From contig NZ_FNTD01000004.1 of assembly GCF_900104815.1 (NCBI RefSeq), forward strand, positions 2,744,501 through 2,808,500: a DNA stretch of 64,000 nt. The letters are read 5' to 3'. Shown here piece after piece: positions 8,910 to 17,167 of this stretch; the stretch's first letter is position 1, and each line of letters begins with the position of its first letter. Position numbers and translations under genes: made by a program. The DNA comes from Streptomyces misionensis (lineage in GTDB: Bacteria > Actinomycetota > Actinomycetes > Streptomycetales > Streptomycetaceae). The notes beneath the pieces are model-generated. The model had not been told where the DNA came from, did no database searches, and saw nothing but the letters and a program-made list of their open reading frames with translations.

Positions 8910-10261
8910 GCCGCGCTCCAATCCAGTGCGGAGAACCGCATCGAGGGCGAGAACAGCCCGATGCCGATCATCTGGCCCTGCTTTCCGCAGGTGACGCTGT
9001 CGCCGCCGAAGTCCGTGCCGATGCCCTCGACGCGGGCGAGGGTCTCCAGCGCGTCGCCGAACAGGCTGACGTCGCGCACCGGGACGCGGTGGCCGTCGGG
9101 GGTGACGTAGGTGCAGTTCAGCGCGGCGAAGTGGAACTCGCCGGAGCTGAGGTGGATCATCCCGGCCCCGAGGCAGCCGACGTGCAGCAGGCCCTGGGCG
9201 GAGGGCGCCAGCAGGGCGGCCGGGTCGTCGGTGCCGCGGGCCAGCACGGTGTTGCTGGCGCGGGGCAGCGGCAGGGCGCGGTAGTCGCGGCGGCGGCCGT
9301 TGCCGGTGGACGGCCGGCCGTGGCGCTGGGCCGTGCGGACGCTGGACAGCGGGGCGCCGAGTTCGCCGTCGGCGACGAGCGTGGTGACGGTGCCGGCGAT
9401 GCCCTCGTCGTCGATGTCGTACGAGCCGTAGCCGTCGGCGAGGGTGGGGTCGTCGTACATCGTCACCGAGGCGGGCACGGCGCCGGGCTTGCGCAGCCCC
9501 GCGACGTAGTCGCTGCGCATCGCGAAGTTGTCGGCTTCGAGCGCGTGTCCGATCAGCTCGTGCAGCAGGCCGACGGCGGCGGAGGGGCCGAAGACCACGG
9601 GGGTGCGGTGGCGCCCGCCGAGGGTGGCCCGCGCGGAGTCGTGCGCGTGCTCCACGGCGATCCGGGCCACGTCCTGCGGTACGGCGTCACGGTCGGCGGT
9701 GCCGGCCCCCGGGCCGCGCTGGAGCCAGCGGCTGAGCCCCCGGTAGCGGTTCCCGTCGTGGGTGACGGTGGCCTCGGCGCGGCGCCGTACGACGCGGGTG
9801 GTGCCGGCCGACCGCACGCCGTCGGTGTCCACGACGGCGATGCTGCGCAGGGTGAAGTCCTCCATGGTGCGCAGGGAGTGGGCCGGGGCGGCGCCCCGGA
9901 CCAGCCAGTCCCGCGCGGCCACGGGCGTGAACCGCGCGTCCGGGGCGTCCGGCCAGGCCGGCAGGTCCGCGCCGGGCGCCGACCGGTCGGCCGCCGACCA
10001 GGTGGGCAGCGACGGCAACTGGGCGACGGAGAAGGCCCGGTGGCGCCAGCGGCCGTCCTCGCGGACCATGCACGCGAGGCCCTCGCGGGGCTCCACGCAG
10101 GTGGCGAGCACCTCGCCGTCCAGGCACTCCACGCGCACCTCCAGGGTGCGCTCCGCGTAGGCCTGCGCGTACTGCGCGCGGGTGCCGAGCCGTTCGATGG
10201 CCCACTGGGCCGTCTCCAGCAGGTCCTCGGTGCCGGTCGGCCGGGTCGTCGTCGCTGCCAT
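8906..10261 (-). CDS. TldD-like zinc metalloprotease
   Basis: The 451-residue protein carries the TldD zinc motif HELIGHALEADN at about residues 234-245 (HExxxH), followed by YDIDDEGIAGTV, the RRRDYRALPLPRASNT region and the C-terminal CGKQGQMIGIG, all hallmarks of TldD. It is diverged enough that it is probably not the housekeeping copy. It sits 15 bp after the nucleotidyltransferase gene and overlaps the TldE gene by 4 bp. TldD supplies the active site of the heterodimer. The likely job is leader cleavage or trimming of the precursor encoded at 11462-11650. Confidence 0.92.
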   Translation of the reverse strand: MAATTTRPTGTEDLLETAQWAIERLGTRAQYAQAYAERTLEVRVECLDGEVLATCVEPREGLACMVREDGRWRHRAFSVAQLPSLPTWSAADRSAPGADLPAWPDAPDARFTPVAARDWLVRGAAPAHSLRTMEDFTLRSIAVVDTDGVRSAGTTRVVRRRAEATVTHDGNRYRGLSRWLQRGPGAGTADRDAVPQDVARIAVEHAHDSARATLGGRHRTPVVFGPSAAVGLLHELIGHALEADNFAMRSDYVAGLRKPGAVPASVTMYDDPTLADGYGSYDIDDEGIAGTVTTLVADGELGAPLSSVRTAQRHGRPSTGNGRRRDYRALPLPRASNTVLARGTDDPAALLAPSAQGLLHVGCLGAGMIHLSSGEFHFAALNCTYVTPDGHRVPVRDVSLFGDALETLARVEGIGTDFGGDSVTCGKQGQMIGIGLFSPSMRFSALDWSAA

Positions 10262-10276
10262 GGGTCTCGCTGCCGA

Positions 10277-11383
10277 TCAGATGGTGCCGAGGACGGAGTA
10301 CGGTGCGTCGCCCACGAGGTCGCGTGAGCGCAGCGACTCCAGCAGCCGCTCGACGCGCTCGGGGGTCATGGTCTTGAGCGCGGGGACGTGCTCGGCCAGC
10401 CCCTGCACGGCGTCGACGACACCCTGCGCGCTGCGGCCGTCGCACAGCGCCCAGACGAAGGCCGCGGGGTCGCGCAGCATCAGCTGGCGGCGCAGCTCCC
10501 AGTGCAGCAGGATGCCCTCGCGCTGTCCGAGGACGTTGTACGAGGGGTTGCGCCACAGGCCGTCCGCGGCCGGCTCGGCCGGTCCGGCCCACGGCCAGGC
10601 GTCCAGGGACACGCCCTGGCGGCTGAGCAGCTGGGCGGCGGCGACGCAGGTCTGCACGAAGAAGACGAGCTCTTCGGCGGCGCGGTCGCCGCGGTCGGTC
10701 CAGTTGCCGCGCTGGAACTCGACGAAGGTGTCCTTCGGGAAGCCGGCGACGGGGGTGCGGTCGAGCTGCTTGTAGACCCACTTCTTGCTGTAGTAGAGGT
10801 CGCCGGAGGCCGCCGCGACGGCCTTGCCCGCGTAGGCGGTCAGCTCCTGGCCGACCAGAGCCGCTGTCTCGAAATCGCCGTCGACGGAGGCGCCGAGGAA
10901 GTCCTCGAGGTGGCCGTTGACCGCGATGGCGGAGTAATTGACCGCCACCTGGCGGATGGTGGCGACGGAGGCGTCGATGCGCTGCTTGAAGCCGTCGAGC
11001 GCGGGCGAGGGCGCCACCGTCTCGGAGGTGTACAGGCGGCAGACGAAGTCCAGCTTGCCGGGCAGTTTGTGCAGGTCGGTCAGGTTGTCCCGGCGCAGCT
11101 CGAACGAGGTGACCGTCTCCACCGCGTCCTCGACGAAGGCGAGGGTGTAGCGCTCGACGTCGACCCGGTGTCCGTTCACGTTGTACTGCGTGACGTCGTC
11201 GCCCATGGCGGACTCGTCCGCGTAGAGAACGAAAAGGTCGGCATCGCTCGTGGGATTTCCGAGGCCCGCCGTCAGGCTTCCCGCAATATACATGGAATCA
11301 ATCGATCCATTGTCGTCGGCGGCAAGCGCCTCCGCCAATACGCGGGCCGCTTGCAGCTTTTCTTCAATCACCGAGCGCGCCAC
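10277..11383 (-). CDS. Nucleotidyltransferase with C-terminal PqqD-like (RRE-like) domain
   Basis: The product has 368 residues, read from GTG 11383 with only a weak ribosome binding site. The N-terminus has the polymerase-beta superfamily signature, GS at 35-36 followed by SDADLFVL with Asp47 and Asp49, and a possible third Asp in HRVDVERY (Asp75). Residues of roughly 285-360 (LHWELRRQLMLRD, FVWALCDGRSAQGVVDAV, ERVERLLESLRSRDLVG) look like a PqqD winged helix, the fold that binds leader peptides in many RiPP systems. It is the first enzyme after the precursor and the hairpin. I infer that the C-terminal domain docks the leader and the N-terminal domain transfers a nucleotidyl group to the core. 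Fold prediction would decide this. Confidence 0.75.
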   Translation of the reverse strand: MARSVIEEKLQAARVLAEALAADDNGSIDSMYIAGSLTAGLGNPTSDADLFVLYADESAMGDDVTQYNVNGHRVDVERYTLAFVEDAVETVTSFELRRDNLTDLHKLPGKLDFVCRLYTSETVAPSPALDGFKQRIDASVATIRQVAVNYSAIAVNGHLEDFLGASVDGDFETAALVGQELTAYAGKAVAAASGDLYYSKKWVYKQLDRTPVAGFPKDTFVEFQRGNWTDRGDRAAEELVFFVQTCVAAAQLLSRQGVSLDAWPWAGPAEPAADGLWRNPSYNVLGQREGILLHWELRRQLMLRDPAAFVWALCDGRSAQGVVDAVQGLAEHVPALKTMTPERVERLLESLRSRDLVGDAPYSVLGTI

Positions 11384-11427
11384 AGTTCGGGTTTACCTTT
11401 CCACAGGAATTTGACAGGGAGGAGACG

Positions 11428-11454
11428 GGGTGACGGGGAAATTCCCCGTCACCC
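11428..11454 (-). terminator. Hairpin between the precursor gene and the biosynthetic genes
   Basis: GGGTGACGGGG at 11428-11438 pairs perfectly with CCCCGTCACCC at 11444-11454 around a 5-nt AAATT loop. It lies 7 bp after the precursor stop codon and 44 bp before the nucleotidyltransferase start. Such a hairpin typically acts as a partial terminator or 3'-end stabiliser, so that the precursor is made in excess over its enzymes. There is no U-tract, as is common in Streptomyces. Confidence 0.75.
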
Positions 11455-11461
11455 AGCCTCA

Positions 11462-11650
11462 TCAGATGTTCGCCACGTTCGCGACGTTCGCCACGTTGGC
11501 AACGTTCGCGACGTTGGCCACGTTCGCCACATTGGCGACGTTCGCAACGTTCGCAACGTTGGCGACGTTGGCGACGTTCGCGGCGTTGTCCTCGGCGGAC
11601 TCGAACTCCACGATGTCGTCCTCCAGTTCGATGACCTCGACGTTCTCCAT
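11462..11650 (-). CDS. Repeat precursor peptide of a putative RiPP, (Ala-Asn-Val)12-Ala-Asn-Ile core
   Basis: ATG 11650 is preceded by GGAGG 8 nt upstream, the best ribosome binding site in the cluster, and gives 62 residues. Residues 1-23 (MENVEVIELEDDIVEF, then ESAEDNA) form a strongly acidic, Val/Ile-rich leader. Residues 24-62 are thirteen triplets, twelve ANV and a last ANI. There is no Cys, Ser or Thr in the core, which excludes thioether or azole chemistry, and modification would have to fall on Asn, Val, Ala or the backbone. It stands first in the operon of nucleotidyltransferase, TldD/E and exporter genes. I know of no described peptide family with this core, though I could not search. 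A structural or non-modified repeat protein remains possible. Confidence 0.8.
   Translation of the reverse strand: MENVEVIELEDDIVEFESAEDNAANVANVANVANVANVANVANVANVANVANVANVANVANI
11465..11581 (-). repeat. Thirteen 9-bp coding repeats (Ala-Asn-Val/Ile)
   Basis: Thirteen consecutive 9-bp units encode ANV or ANI. The DNA is not a clean tandem repeat. Val codons alternate among GTG, GTC and GTT, Ala between GCG and GCC, and one Asn is AAT instead of AAC. The protein repeat is exact while the codons differ, which implies selection on the peptide and argues against recent slippage. Confidence 0.9.
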
Positions 11651-12275
11651 GCTTTCCACCTCCCTCCGCTGGGGTGTCGCCCTCAGCGGGCGCGGTGGGG
11701 CCATCTAGTCATGGGCATGACAGAAAACCCCATTCGACAGTCCGTGCGAGGCGTCGGGCACCGCACGGCGAACTGCCGAAGACTTTGAATGAGGAATGCG
11801 ATAGAGCTGCGAAACTGCGCAGAAGAATCAGGAACTTCTCGGGCCTGTCGCGGCCGGCGTTCCGATCAAAGAGCCCCCCGGTTCTATGGCACCTTCCCCC
11901 GAAGGCGCGTCAAAAACTTAACCGTGGCCGCACCCGGAGTCAAGATCTTTCTGCCGCCGGGTTTCATTCCGGTTCACCTGGGCGACACAGATCAGACGTA
12001 TGTCCTTTTTGGCGGTGCGAACGGCCGGGCGGAGCGTGGTCACCCGTTCAACCGCCCTCGTCGCTCCATTCGTGTGCTCTTCGTACTTTCTTCTCCCATT
12101 TCCTGGCAGACCGCCCCTGACCTGCCGGAACTCCCCGGGGGCTACGCCGTACGGGCAGCCGGGGCGCCACCCGTTCACCGCAGTCCGGGCGCTCTCTCGG
12201 CAAGCGGATCCGGCCATGACCCCGTTACCTCGGAAGGGCACGAGACACATCAGTCGGACAAGCTCGGGGAGCACC
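11651..12275. promoter_or_regulatory. Gene-free region upstream of the precursor operon and the divergent exported-protein gene
   Basis: About 625 bp separate the precursor start (minus) from the exported-protein start (plus). It has lower GC than its surroundings in places (for example around 11770-11960) and should hold both promoters. I see no convincing -10/-35 pair and no ORF with a ribosome binding site. Open frames here on both strands lack coding character. Confidence 0.5.
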
Positions 12276-12830
12276 ATGCGACGCACCGCCCGTCTGCTGA
12301 CCGGTACCGCGCTCGCCGTGGCCACGGCGGCGCTCGCCACCGCGCCCGCCCACGGCGGCGTCCCGCGGCCGGCGGCCCGGCCCTTCGGTGCCCCCACGGG
12401 CAGCCTGGAGGTGTACCCGGCCACCGCGATGCCCGGCGGCCAGGTCACGGTGAACACCGCCGCGTGCGGCGACAAGGGCGGCGCGACCGGGGACGCGGGC
12501 GCGGTGGGCGCCGGTGTCTTCACCCTGGCGCCGACCACCCACCAGGGCGAGGCGATCGGTCAGTTCCAGGTGCCGCCGAGCGCGCAGCCGGGGACGTACG
12601 AGATCGTCGCGAAGTGCGCGGAGGGCACCAGGCAGGTGACGGGCGACCTGGTGGTCGCCCTGAGCGCGGCGCACGACCAGGTGCAGCCGCGGGGAAGCGT
12701 GAAGACGGGGGTCGGCGGCGCGCTCGGTCCCGACCCCGTGCAGACCGCGGCGGGCGTGGCGGCACTGGCCGTCGCAGCCGCGGGCGGTACCTGGCTCCTG
12801 CATCGCCGGGCGAGAGGCGACGGGATCTGA
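12276..12830 (+). CDS. Exported protein with C-terminal membrane anchor
   Basis: ATG 12276 follows GGGGAG by 5 nt and gives 184 residues. Residues 1-27 are a Sec signal (RRTARLLTGTALAVATAALA...AHG). The middle is a beta-rich domain with two Cys (TAACGDKGG and VAKCAEG). The C-terminus has AAGVAALAVAAAGGTWLLHRRARGD, a membrane helix with a basic tail but no LPxTG-type sorting motif before it. A class F sortase gene follows about 150 bp downstream on the same strand, and this pair is a common Streptomyces arrangement. The function is unknown. Confidence 0.8.
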   Translation: MRRTARLLTGTALAVATAALATAPAHGGVPRPAARPFGAPTGSLEVYPATAMPGGQVTVNTAACGDKGGATGDAGAVGAGVFTLAPTTHQGEAIGQFQVPPSAQPGTYEIVAKCAEGTRQVTGDLVVALSAAHDQVQPRGSVKTGVGGALGPDPVQTAAGVAALAVAAAGGTWLLHRRARGDGI

Positions 12831-12984
12831 CGGACACCCTCCGCTGTCCGTCCGCCGGTACCGCACGTCCCGCCCCCTCCGGGTCCGATGCCCCTCGCGG
12901 CCCGGAGGGGGAGGGGGTCCCGCCGCACCGGGCGGGACCGCCCCAGGTCCACTGCGGGGGTCCGCCCCCGGGAGAGGGGTTGCC

Positions 12985-13659
12985 ATGCGCAGCACACGCC
13001 TGCCCGCGAGCCGTGCCCGGGGCGCCCGCCGCCCGCGCGGGCACCGGGCGCGCAGGCTCGGGGACACCGCGATAGCCGCGGTCACCGTCGTGGCCCTGGC
13101 CGCGGGGGTCTGGCTGCTCGGCGACACGCACGCGCCCCCGCAGCCGACGGCCGCGGAGGGCCGCCCCGACCCCGGAGAGGAACGTCTCACCGCGCCCGCG
13201 CTCCCGCCGTCGCCGCCGCTGCGCATCAGGATTGCGTCGATCCGGGTGAACGCGCCCCTGATGGGCCTCGCCCTCACCCCCTCGGGCAGCCTGGACGTGC
13301 CGCCCGCCCAGGACAAGAACCTGGCCGGCTGGTACGAGGCCGGCACCATGCCCGGCGAGACCGGCACCGCGGTCGTCGCCGGACACGTGGATAACAAGGA
13401 GGGCCCCGCCGTCTTCTACGACCTCGGCGCGCTCAAGCGGGACGCCCGGATCGAGATCGACCGCAGGGACGGCACCGTGGCCGAGTTCACCGTGGAGGCC
13501 GTCGAGGTCTACGCCGCCAGCGCCTTCCCCGACCGGAAGGTCTACGGCGCCGCCCGCCGCCCCGAACTGCGCGTGATCACCTGCGGCGGCGGCTACTCGA
13601 AGACCACCGGCTACCAGGGCAACGTGGTCGTCTTCGCCCATCTGACCGGCAGCCGCTGA
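12985..13659 (+). CDS. Class F sortase
   Basis: The product has 224 residues with a basic N-terminus and one membrane helix (IAAVTVVALAAGVWLLGD), then a sortase domain from about residue 75. The catalytic His lies in TAVVAGHVD, the Cys in RVITCGGGY, and an Arg is expected near the preceding strand. The ribosome binding site is GAGAGGGG. It follows the anchored exported protein, suggesting the two act together, although that protein lacks a canonical sorting signal. Class F sortases of actinobacteria have poorly known substrates. The stop is 10 bp from the convergent importer gene. Confidence 0.9.
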   Translation: MRSTRLPASRARGARRPRGHRARRLGDTAIAAVTVVALAAGVWLLGDTHAPPQPTAAEGRPDPGEERLTAPALPPSPPLRIRIASIRVNAPLMGLALTPSGSLDVPPAQDKNLAGWYEAGTMPGETGTAVVAGHVDNKEGPAVFYDLGALKRDARIEIDRRDGTVAEFTVEAVEVYAASAFPDRKVYGAARRPELRVITCGGGYSKTTGYQGNVVVFAHLTGSR

Positions 13660-13669
13660 GCGGCCGGCG

Positions 13670-14503
13670 TCAGTCGATCCCCGAGCGCTCCACCCCCGCC
13701 ACGATCCACCGCTGGAAGCACAGGAACACCAGCAGCAGCGGCAGGATCGACACCGCCGCCGCGATGAACAGCTCGTGCAGCCGCACCACTTGGGCGGTGG
13801 TGAAGGAGGACAGCGCCACCTGGACCGTCCAGGCGCTCTGGTCCTGTCCGATCACCAGCGGCCACAGGAAGGAGTTCCAGGCGCCGAGGAAGACGATGGT
13901 GCCGACCGCCGCGAACACCGGTCGCGCGTTCGGGACGACCACCAGCCAGTACGTCCGCCAGTACCCGAGCCCGTCGACCTGTGCCGCGTCCTCCAGTTCC
14001 CTCGGGAACCCGAGGAAGTACTGCCGGAAGACGAAGCAGGCGAACGCCGAGAACAGGGTCGGCACGATCAGGCCGCGCAGCGTGGAGATCCAGCCCAGCG
14101 TGGACACCAGCACGAAGCTCGGCACGAAGGTGACGGCGGCCGGGACCAGCAGGGTGCCGAGGACGCCGTAGAACACCTTGTTCGCGTGCCGGTAGGGGAT
14201 GCGGGCGAGGCCGTACCCGGCGAGCGAGGCCAGCAGGAGGGTGCCGAGGGTGGTGGCGAGGGCGATCAGCGCGGAGTTGAGCAGCGAGCGGGCGAACGGC
14301 ACGGACGGGTCGTCGAACAGCTCCCGTACGTTGCCCCACCGCACCTCGCTCGGGAAGAGGGTCCACGAGGGCGAGGTGATGTCCTGCTCGCTGGAGAGCC
14401 CGTTGCGGACCAGCAGGTAGAAGGGGATCAGGAAGAGCAGCGCGAGCACCACGAGCAGCACCGCGCGCAGCGCCCGCCCGGCCCGTACCAGGGCGTCATC
14501 CAT
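13670..14503 (-). CDS. Carbohydrate ABC importer permease, MalG type
   Basis: The 277-residue protein has six membrane segments (first AVLLVVLALLFLIPFYLLV) and the EAA loop EDAAQVDGLGYWRTYWLVVVP that contacts the ATPase. Its start overlaps the upstream permease gene by 8 bp. It forms a CUT1-type importer with the other permease and the lipoprotein. No ATPase is encoded nearby, as is usual in Streptomyces where a shared MsiK energises many sugar importers. Confidence 0.92.
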   Translation of the reverse strand: MDDALVRAGRALRAVLLVVLALLFLIPFYLLVRNGLSSEQDITSPSWTLFPSEVRWGNVRELFDDPSVPFARSLLNSALIALATTLGTLLLASLAGYGLARIPYRHANKVFYGVLGTLLVPAAVTFVPSFVLVSTLGWISTLRGLIVPTLFSAFACFVFRQYFLGFPRELEDAAQVDGLGYWRTYWLVVVPNARPVFAAVGTIVFLGAWNSFLWPLVIGQDQSAWTVQVALSSFTTAQVVRLHELFIAAAVSILPLLLVFLCFQRWIVAGVERSGID

Positions 14504-15398
14504 CGGCTTCCGTCCTCCCCAGTCGCAGCCAGCGCGCCTGTCCCACCGTGACGACGGCGATGATCAGCGCGAGGATGACGGCCCCCGCGCTGCCGAGTCC
14601 CAGGTTCTGCCCCTGTCCGAGGGCGGTGTAGTAGAGGTAGACGAGCGGCGGGCGGGCGTACGGCGGATAACCCCGCGCGTCGGACAGCAGGTTGTAGAAC
14701 TCGTCGAACGCCTGGAAGGCGTTGATGACGAGCAGCAGCGCCACCGCGACCGAGGTGGCCCGCAGCTGGGGCAGCGTGATGTGCCGCAGCACGGTCCAGC
14801 CGGGCCGGGCCCCGTCCACTGCGGCGGCCTCGTAGAGCACCGGGTCGATCCGCTGGAGCCCGGCGAGGAACAGGATCATGTAGAACCCGGCTTGCAGCCA
14901 CAGCCGTACGGTCACGATGACCAGCCAGTACCAGGGCGGATCGGTGGTCGACAGCCAGGCCACGGGGTCGGTGTGGAACCAGCCGAGCAGGGTGTTGGCG
15001 AGCCCGAACCGCACCCCGTTGAAGATCGACATCTTCCAGATCAGGGCGGCCACGACGTAACTGCACGCGGCGGGCAGGAAGAACACCGACCGGAAGAAGG
15101 CGCGGGCCCGGCGCACCCGGTTGACCATCAGGGCGAGGGAGAGGGAGAGGGCGAAGGTGACGGGCACGATGAAGGCGGTGAAGACGAGGAACGTGCCCAG
15201 GCTGCCGGTGAACGCGCCGTCCCGCAGCATCGCCGTGTAGTTGTCCAGGCCGACGAAGTGCGTGGGCGTCACGGTGTTGTGGGCGTCGAAGAAGCTCAGG
15301 CCGACGCTCCACAGCAGCGGAACGTAGGTGAACAGCGCGAGCCCGATCGCGAACGGTCCCACGAAGACCCAGAACCACAGGGCCCTTCGGCGCCTCAC
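14496..15398 (-). CDS. Carbohydrate ABC importer permease, MalF type
   Basis: GTG 15398 overlaps the stop of the binding-protein gene (GTGA) and gives 300 residues. There are six membrane segments, starting with LWFWVFVGPFAIGLALFTYV, and the EAA loop is YEAAAVDGARPGWTVLRHITLP. It pairs with the MalG-type permease downstream. The sugar transported cannot be read from the permease sequence. Confidence 0.92.
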   Translation of the reverse strand: MRRRRALWFWVFVGPFAIGLALFTYVPLLWSVGLSFFDAHNTVTPTHFVGLDNYTAMLRDGAFTGSLGTFLVFTAFIVPVTFALSLSLALMVNRVRRARAFFRSVFFLPAACSYVVAALIWKMSIFNGVRFGLANTLLGWFHTDPVAWLSTTDPPWYWLVIVTVRLWLQAGFYMILFLAGLQRIDPVLYEAAAVDGARPGWTVLRHITLPQLRATSVAVALLLVINAFQAFDEFYNLLSDARGYPPYARPPLVYLYYTALGQGQNLGLGSAGAVILALIIAVVTVGQARWLRLGRTEADG

Positions 15399-16651
15399 GA
15401 CGTGTGCGTGACGCGGTCGAGTTCGGCGGACACCTTCCGTACGACGCTCCGCAGTTCGCTCTCCGGGTTCGCCCCGTCCTTGATGATCCTGCTCAGCGCG
15501 TCCTGGTAGGCGACCTGGCTCGCGGGGGTCCACAGCAGCGGCTGGGCGTCGCCGTGCTCGGTGGTGAACCGTACGGCGTCGGCGGCGGCGCCGGTCCTCA
15601 GTTTGGCGGCCTTCTGGGCGAGGGAGATCCGGGCCGGGATGTGGAACCCGTAGGAGAGGGCGAAGTCCTCCTGGTAGTCGGTCCGTTCGACCCACAGCCA
15701 CTTCACGTACTCCTTGGCGGCCTCCTTGTGCCTGCCGCGCGCGCTGACGGCGGCGCCGTACGCCCCGACGGGCACGGAGGGCCGGCCGGCGGCGCCGTCC
15801 TTCGGGAACGGCAGCACCCCGAAGTCGTCGCCCAGTTCCTTCTGCACCTGCGGCAGCACCCACAGTCCGGACCACTGCATCGCGGTCAGCCCCTGGAGGA
15901 AGGCGGACGGGTCGGACCAGTCGGCGGGAGCGCCGAGCAGCAGGGACTTCTCGGCGTACAGCCGGCGCAGCTTGCCGAGGGTGCGGGCGGCCGCCGGGTC
16001 GTCGAAGCCGGCCTTGCCGTCCTTGGTGACCAGCGTGAGTCCCGCCGCGTACAGGGGGGTTCCGCCGAGCACGCCCGCGCCGCCGTCGTTGCCGAGGAAC
16101 AGCCCCTTCACCTTCCTGCTCGTCAGTTCGCGCGCGGCGTCGACCAGTTCGTCGAGGGTCTCGGGCGGCCGCACCCCGGCGTCGGCCAGCAGGCTCTTGC
16201 GGTAGTAGAGCATCTGCATGTCGATGGTCTGCGGAATCCCGTAGACCCGCCCCCGGTACGTCTTGGGTGCGAGCACGGCGCTGTTGAAGTCGTCCTCGAC
16301 CCCCGCCACCAGCTCGGTCAGATCCTCCACCTGCCGGCCCTGGATCTGGTCGAGGGAGGGCCCGTTGACCTCGAAGACATCGGGCCCGGAGTCGGTGAGC
16401 AGCGCGGCGGCGGTCTGCCGGTCGTAGTCCCCCGGCCGCCACTGAACCGTGACGTGCGCCTTCTTGTAGGCCGCGGCATACCGCTCGACGGCCTGCTCGG
16501 TCCCGGGCTCCCCGTACTGGTGATACCACTGCGCGAGCGTCGTCCCGCCAGAACTCCCGCCGCCGCGCCCGGTGTTGGACCCACACGCGCTCAGCACCGC
16601 GATCCCGGCCCCGGCACCCGCGCCCAGCAGCGTCCTACGGCTGATCGTCAT
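15395..16651 (-). CDS. Sugar-binding lipoprotein of the ABC importer
   Basis: ATG 16651, preceded by GGGGGAG, gives 418 residues. The N-terminus reads TISRRTLLGAGAGAGIAVLSACGS, a twin-arginine-type signal ending in the lipobox LSAC, so the protein is likely Tat-exported and lipid-anchored. The rest matches family 1 extracellular solute-binding proteins, for example GTEQAVERYAAAYKKAHVTV, VFEVNGPSLDQ and DPSAFLQGLTAMQWSG. It is the first gene of the importer operon. The ligand is unknown. Confidence 0.93.
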   Translation of the reverse strand: MTISRRTLLGAGAGAGIAVLSACGSNTGRGGGSSGGTTLAQWYHQYGEPGTEQAVERYAAAYKKAHVTVQWRPGDYDRQTAAALLTDSGPDVFEVNGPSLDQIQGRQVEDLTELVAGVEDDFNSAVLAPKTYRGRVYGIPQTIDMQMLYYRKSLLADAGVRPPETLDELVDAARELTSRKVKGLFLGNDGGAGVLGGTPLYAAGLTLVTKDGKAGFDDPAAARTLGKLRRLYAEKSLLLGAPADWSDPSAFLQGLTAMQWSGLWVLPQVQKELGDDFGVLPFPKDGAAGRPSVPVGAYGAAVSARGRHKEAAKEYVKWLWVERTDYQEDFALSYGFHIPARISLAQKAAKLRTGAAADAVRFTTEHGDAQPLLWTPASQVAYQDALSRIIKDGANPESELRSVVRKVSAELDRVTHTS

Positions 16652-16727
16652 GCTCTCCCCCTGACGTCGGTCCTCAACGCACGGCCCAACGATCAACCAT
16701 GCGCGGCGATTACGAAAGGGGTGTTAC

Positions 16728-16770
16728 TGCGGTGTGTCACTCGGGACGGACGCTGTGTGACACAACCGCA
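16728..16770. promoter_or_regulatory. Imperfect inverted repeat upstream of the sugar importer
   Basis: TGCGGTGTGTCAC (16728-16740) and GTGACACAACCGCA (16757-16770) are inverted copies differing by one inserted base, centred about 100 bp upstream of the binding-protein start. It is a plausible operator for the importer, though no regulator gene is adjacent. Confidence 0.45.
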
Positions 16771-16798
16771 GCTCACGGCCGCCGCGCCGGACCGTGGG

Positions 16799-16823
16799 CT
16801 TCGAGGGCCGGAGGCCCTCGAAG
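16799..16823. terminator. 11-bp hairpin just ahead of the small membrane protein gene
   Basis: CTTCGAGGGCC (16799-16809) and GGCCCTCGAAG (16813-16823) form a perfect 11-bp stem with a 3-nt loop, 23 bp before ATG 16847. It could be an attenuator or operator of that gene. Confidence 0.5.
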
Positions 16824-16846
16824 ATCGTGCCGGTACGCTGCCGGCC

Positions 16847-17167
16847 ATGACGACACCGCCGACGGATTCCCGGACAGCGCACCACCCGACCGCGTTATGG
16901 GGCGTCTCCCTGGCTTCTGCGGGCGTCTGCCTCCTCAGCTGGGTGCTGTGCTGGGTGAACGCGTACGTCGTCAATGACGACCTGCCCAACGCCTGCGGCG
17001 AGCTGCGTCGGCAGAGCTTCCCTCCAGAGGTGACATGCGCCTCCGCGGACGGCACGCTCACCGGTGCGAACGCAAGCTGGATCGAGGCTCTGTTCTTCGC
17101 CTCACTCGTGGCGTTCGTACTGCTCACCAGCATGGCGCTGGCGCTGGAAGTCGTCCGCAGGAAGTGA
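16847..17167 (+). CDS. Small two-helix membrane protein
   Basis: The 106-residue protein has two hydrophobic helices, LWGVSLASAGVCLLSWVLCWV and IEALFFASLVAFVLLTSMALAL, separated by a polar loop with two Cys (NACGE and VTCAS) that could form a disulfide outside the cell. The ribosome binding site is weak. I do not recognise the family. Confidence 0.7.
   Translation: MTTPPTDSRTAHHPTALWGVSLASAGVCLLSWVLCWVNAYVVNDDLPNACGELRRQSFPPEVTCASADGTLTGANASWIEALFFASLVAFVLLTSMALALEVVRRK

Noticed and set aside
11465..11581. Microsatellite or CRISPR-like array
   Set aside because: The DNA units differ at synonymous positions and there are no spacers. It is a coding repeat.
11462..11704. Longer precursor start at 11704
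   Set aside because: The ATG at 11650 has a GGAGG site at ideal spacing. The upstream 18 residues are basic and Pro-rich without leader character.
11430..11708. Plus-strand open frame coding a Phe-Ala-Thr/Leu-Ala-Thr repeat peptide
   Set aside because: It is the antisense of the (Ala-Asn-Val) precursor, has no ribosome binding site, and repeats there follow from the minus-strand repeat.
12276..12830. Precursor or immunity protein of the peptide cluster
   Set aside because: It is on the opposite strand and its neighbour is a sortase, which better explains it.
11789..13075. Plus-strand frame across the intergenic region and the exported-protein gene
   Set aside because: It has no ribosome binding site or conserved motif, and the exported-protein gene is in another frame.
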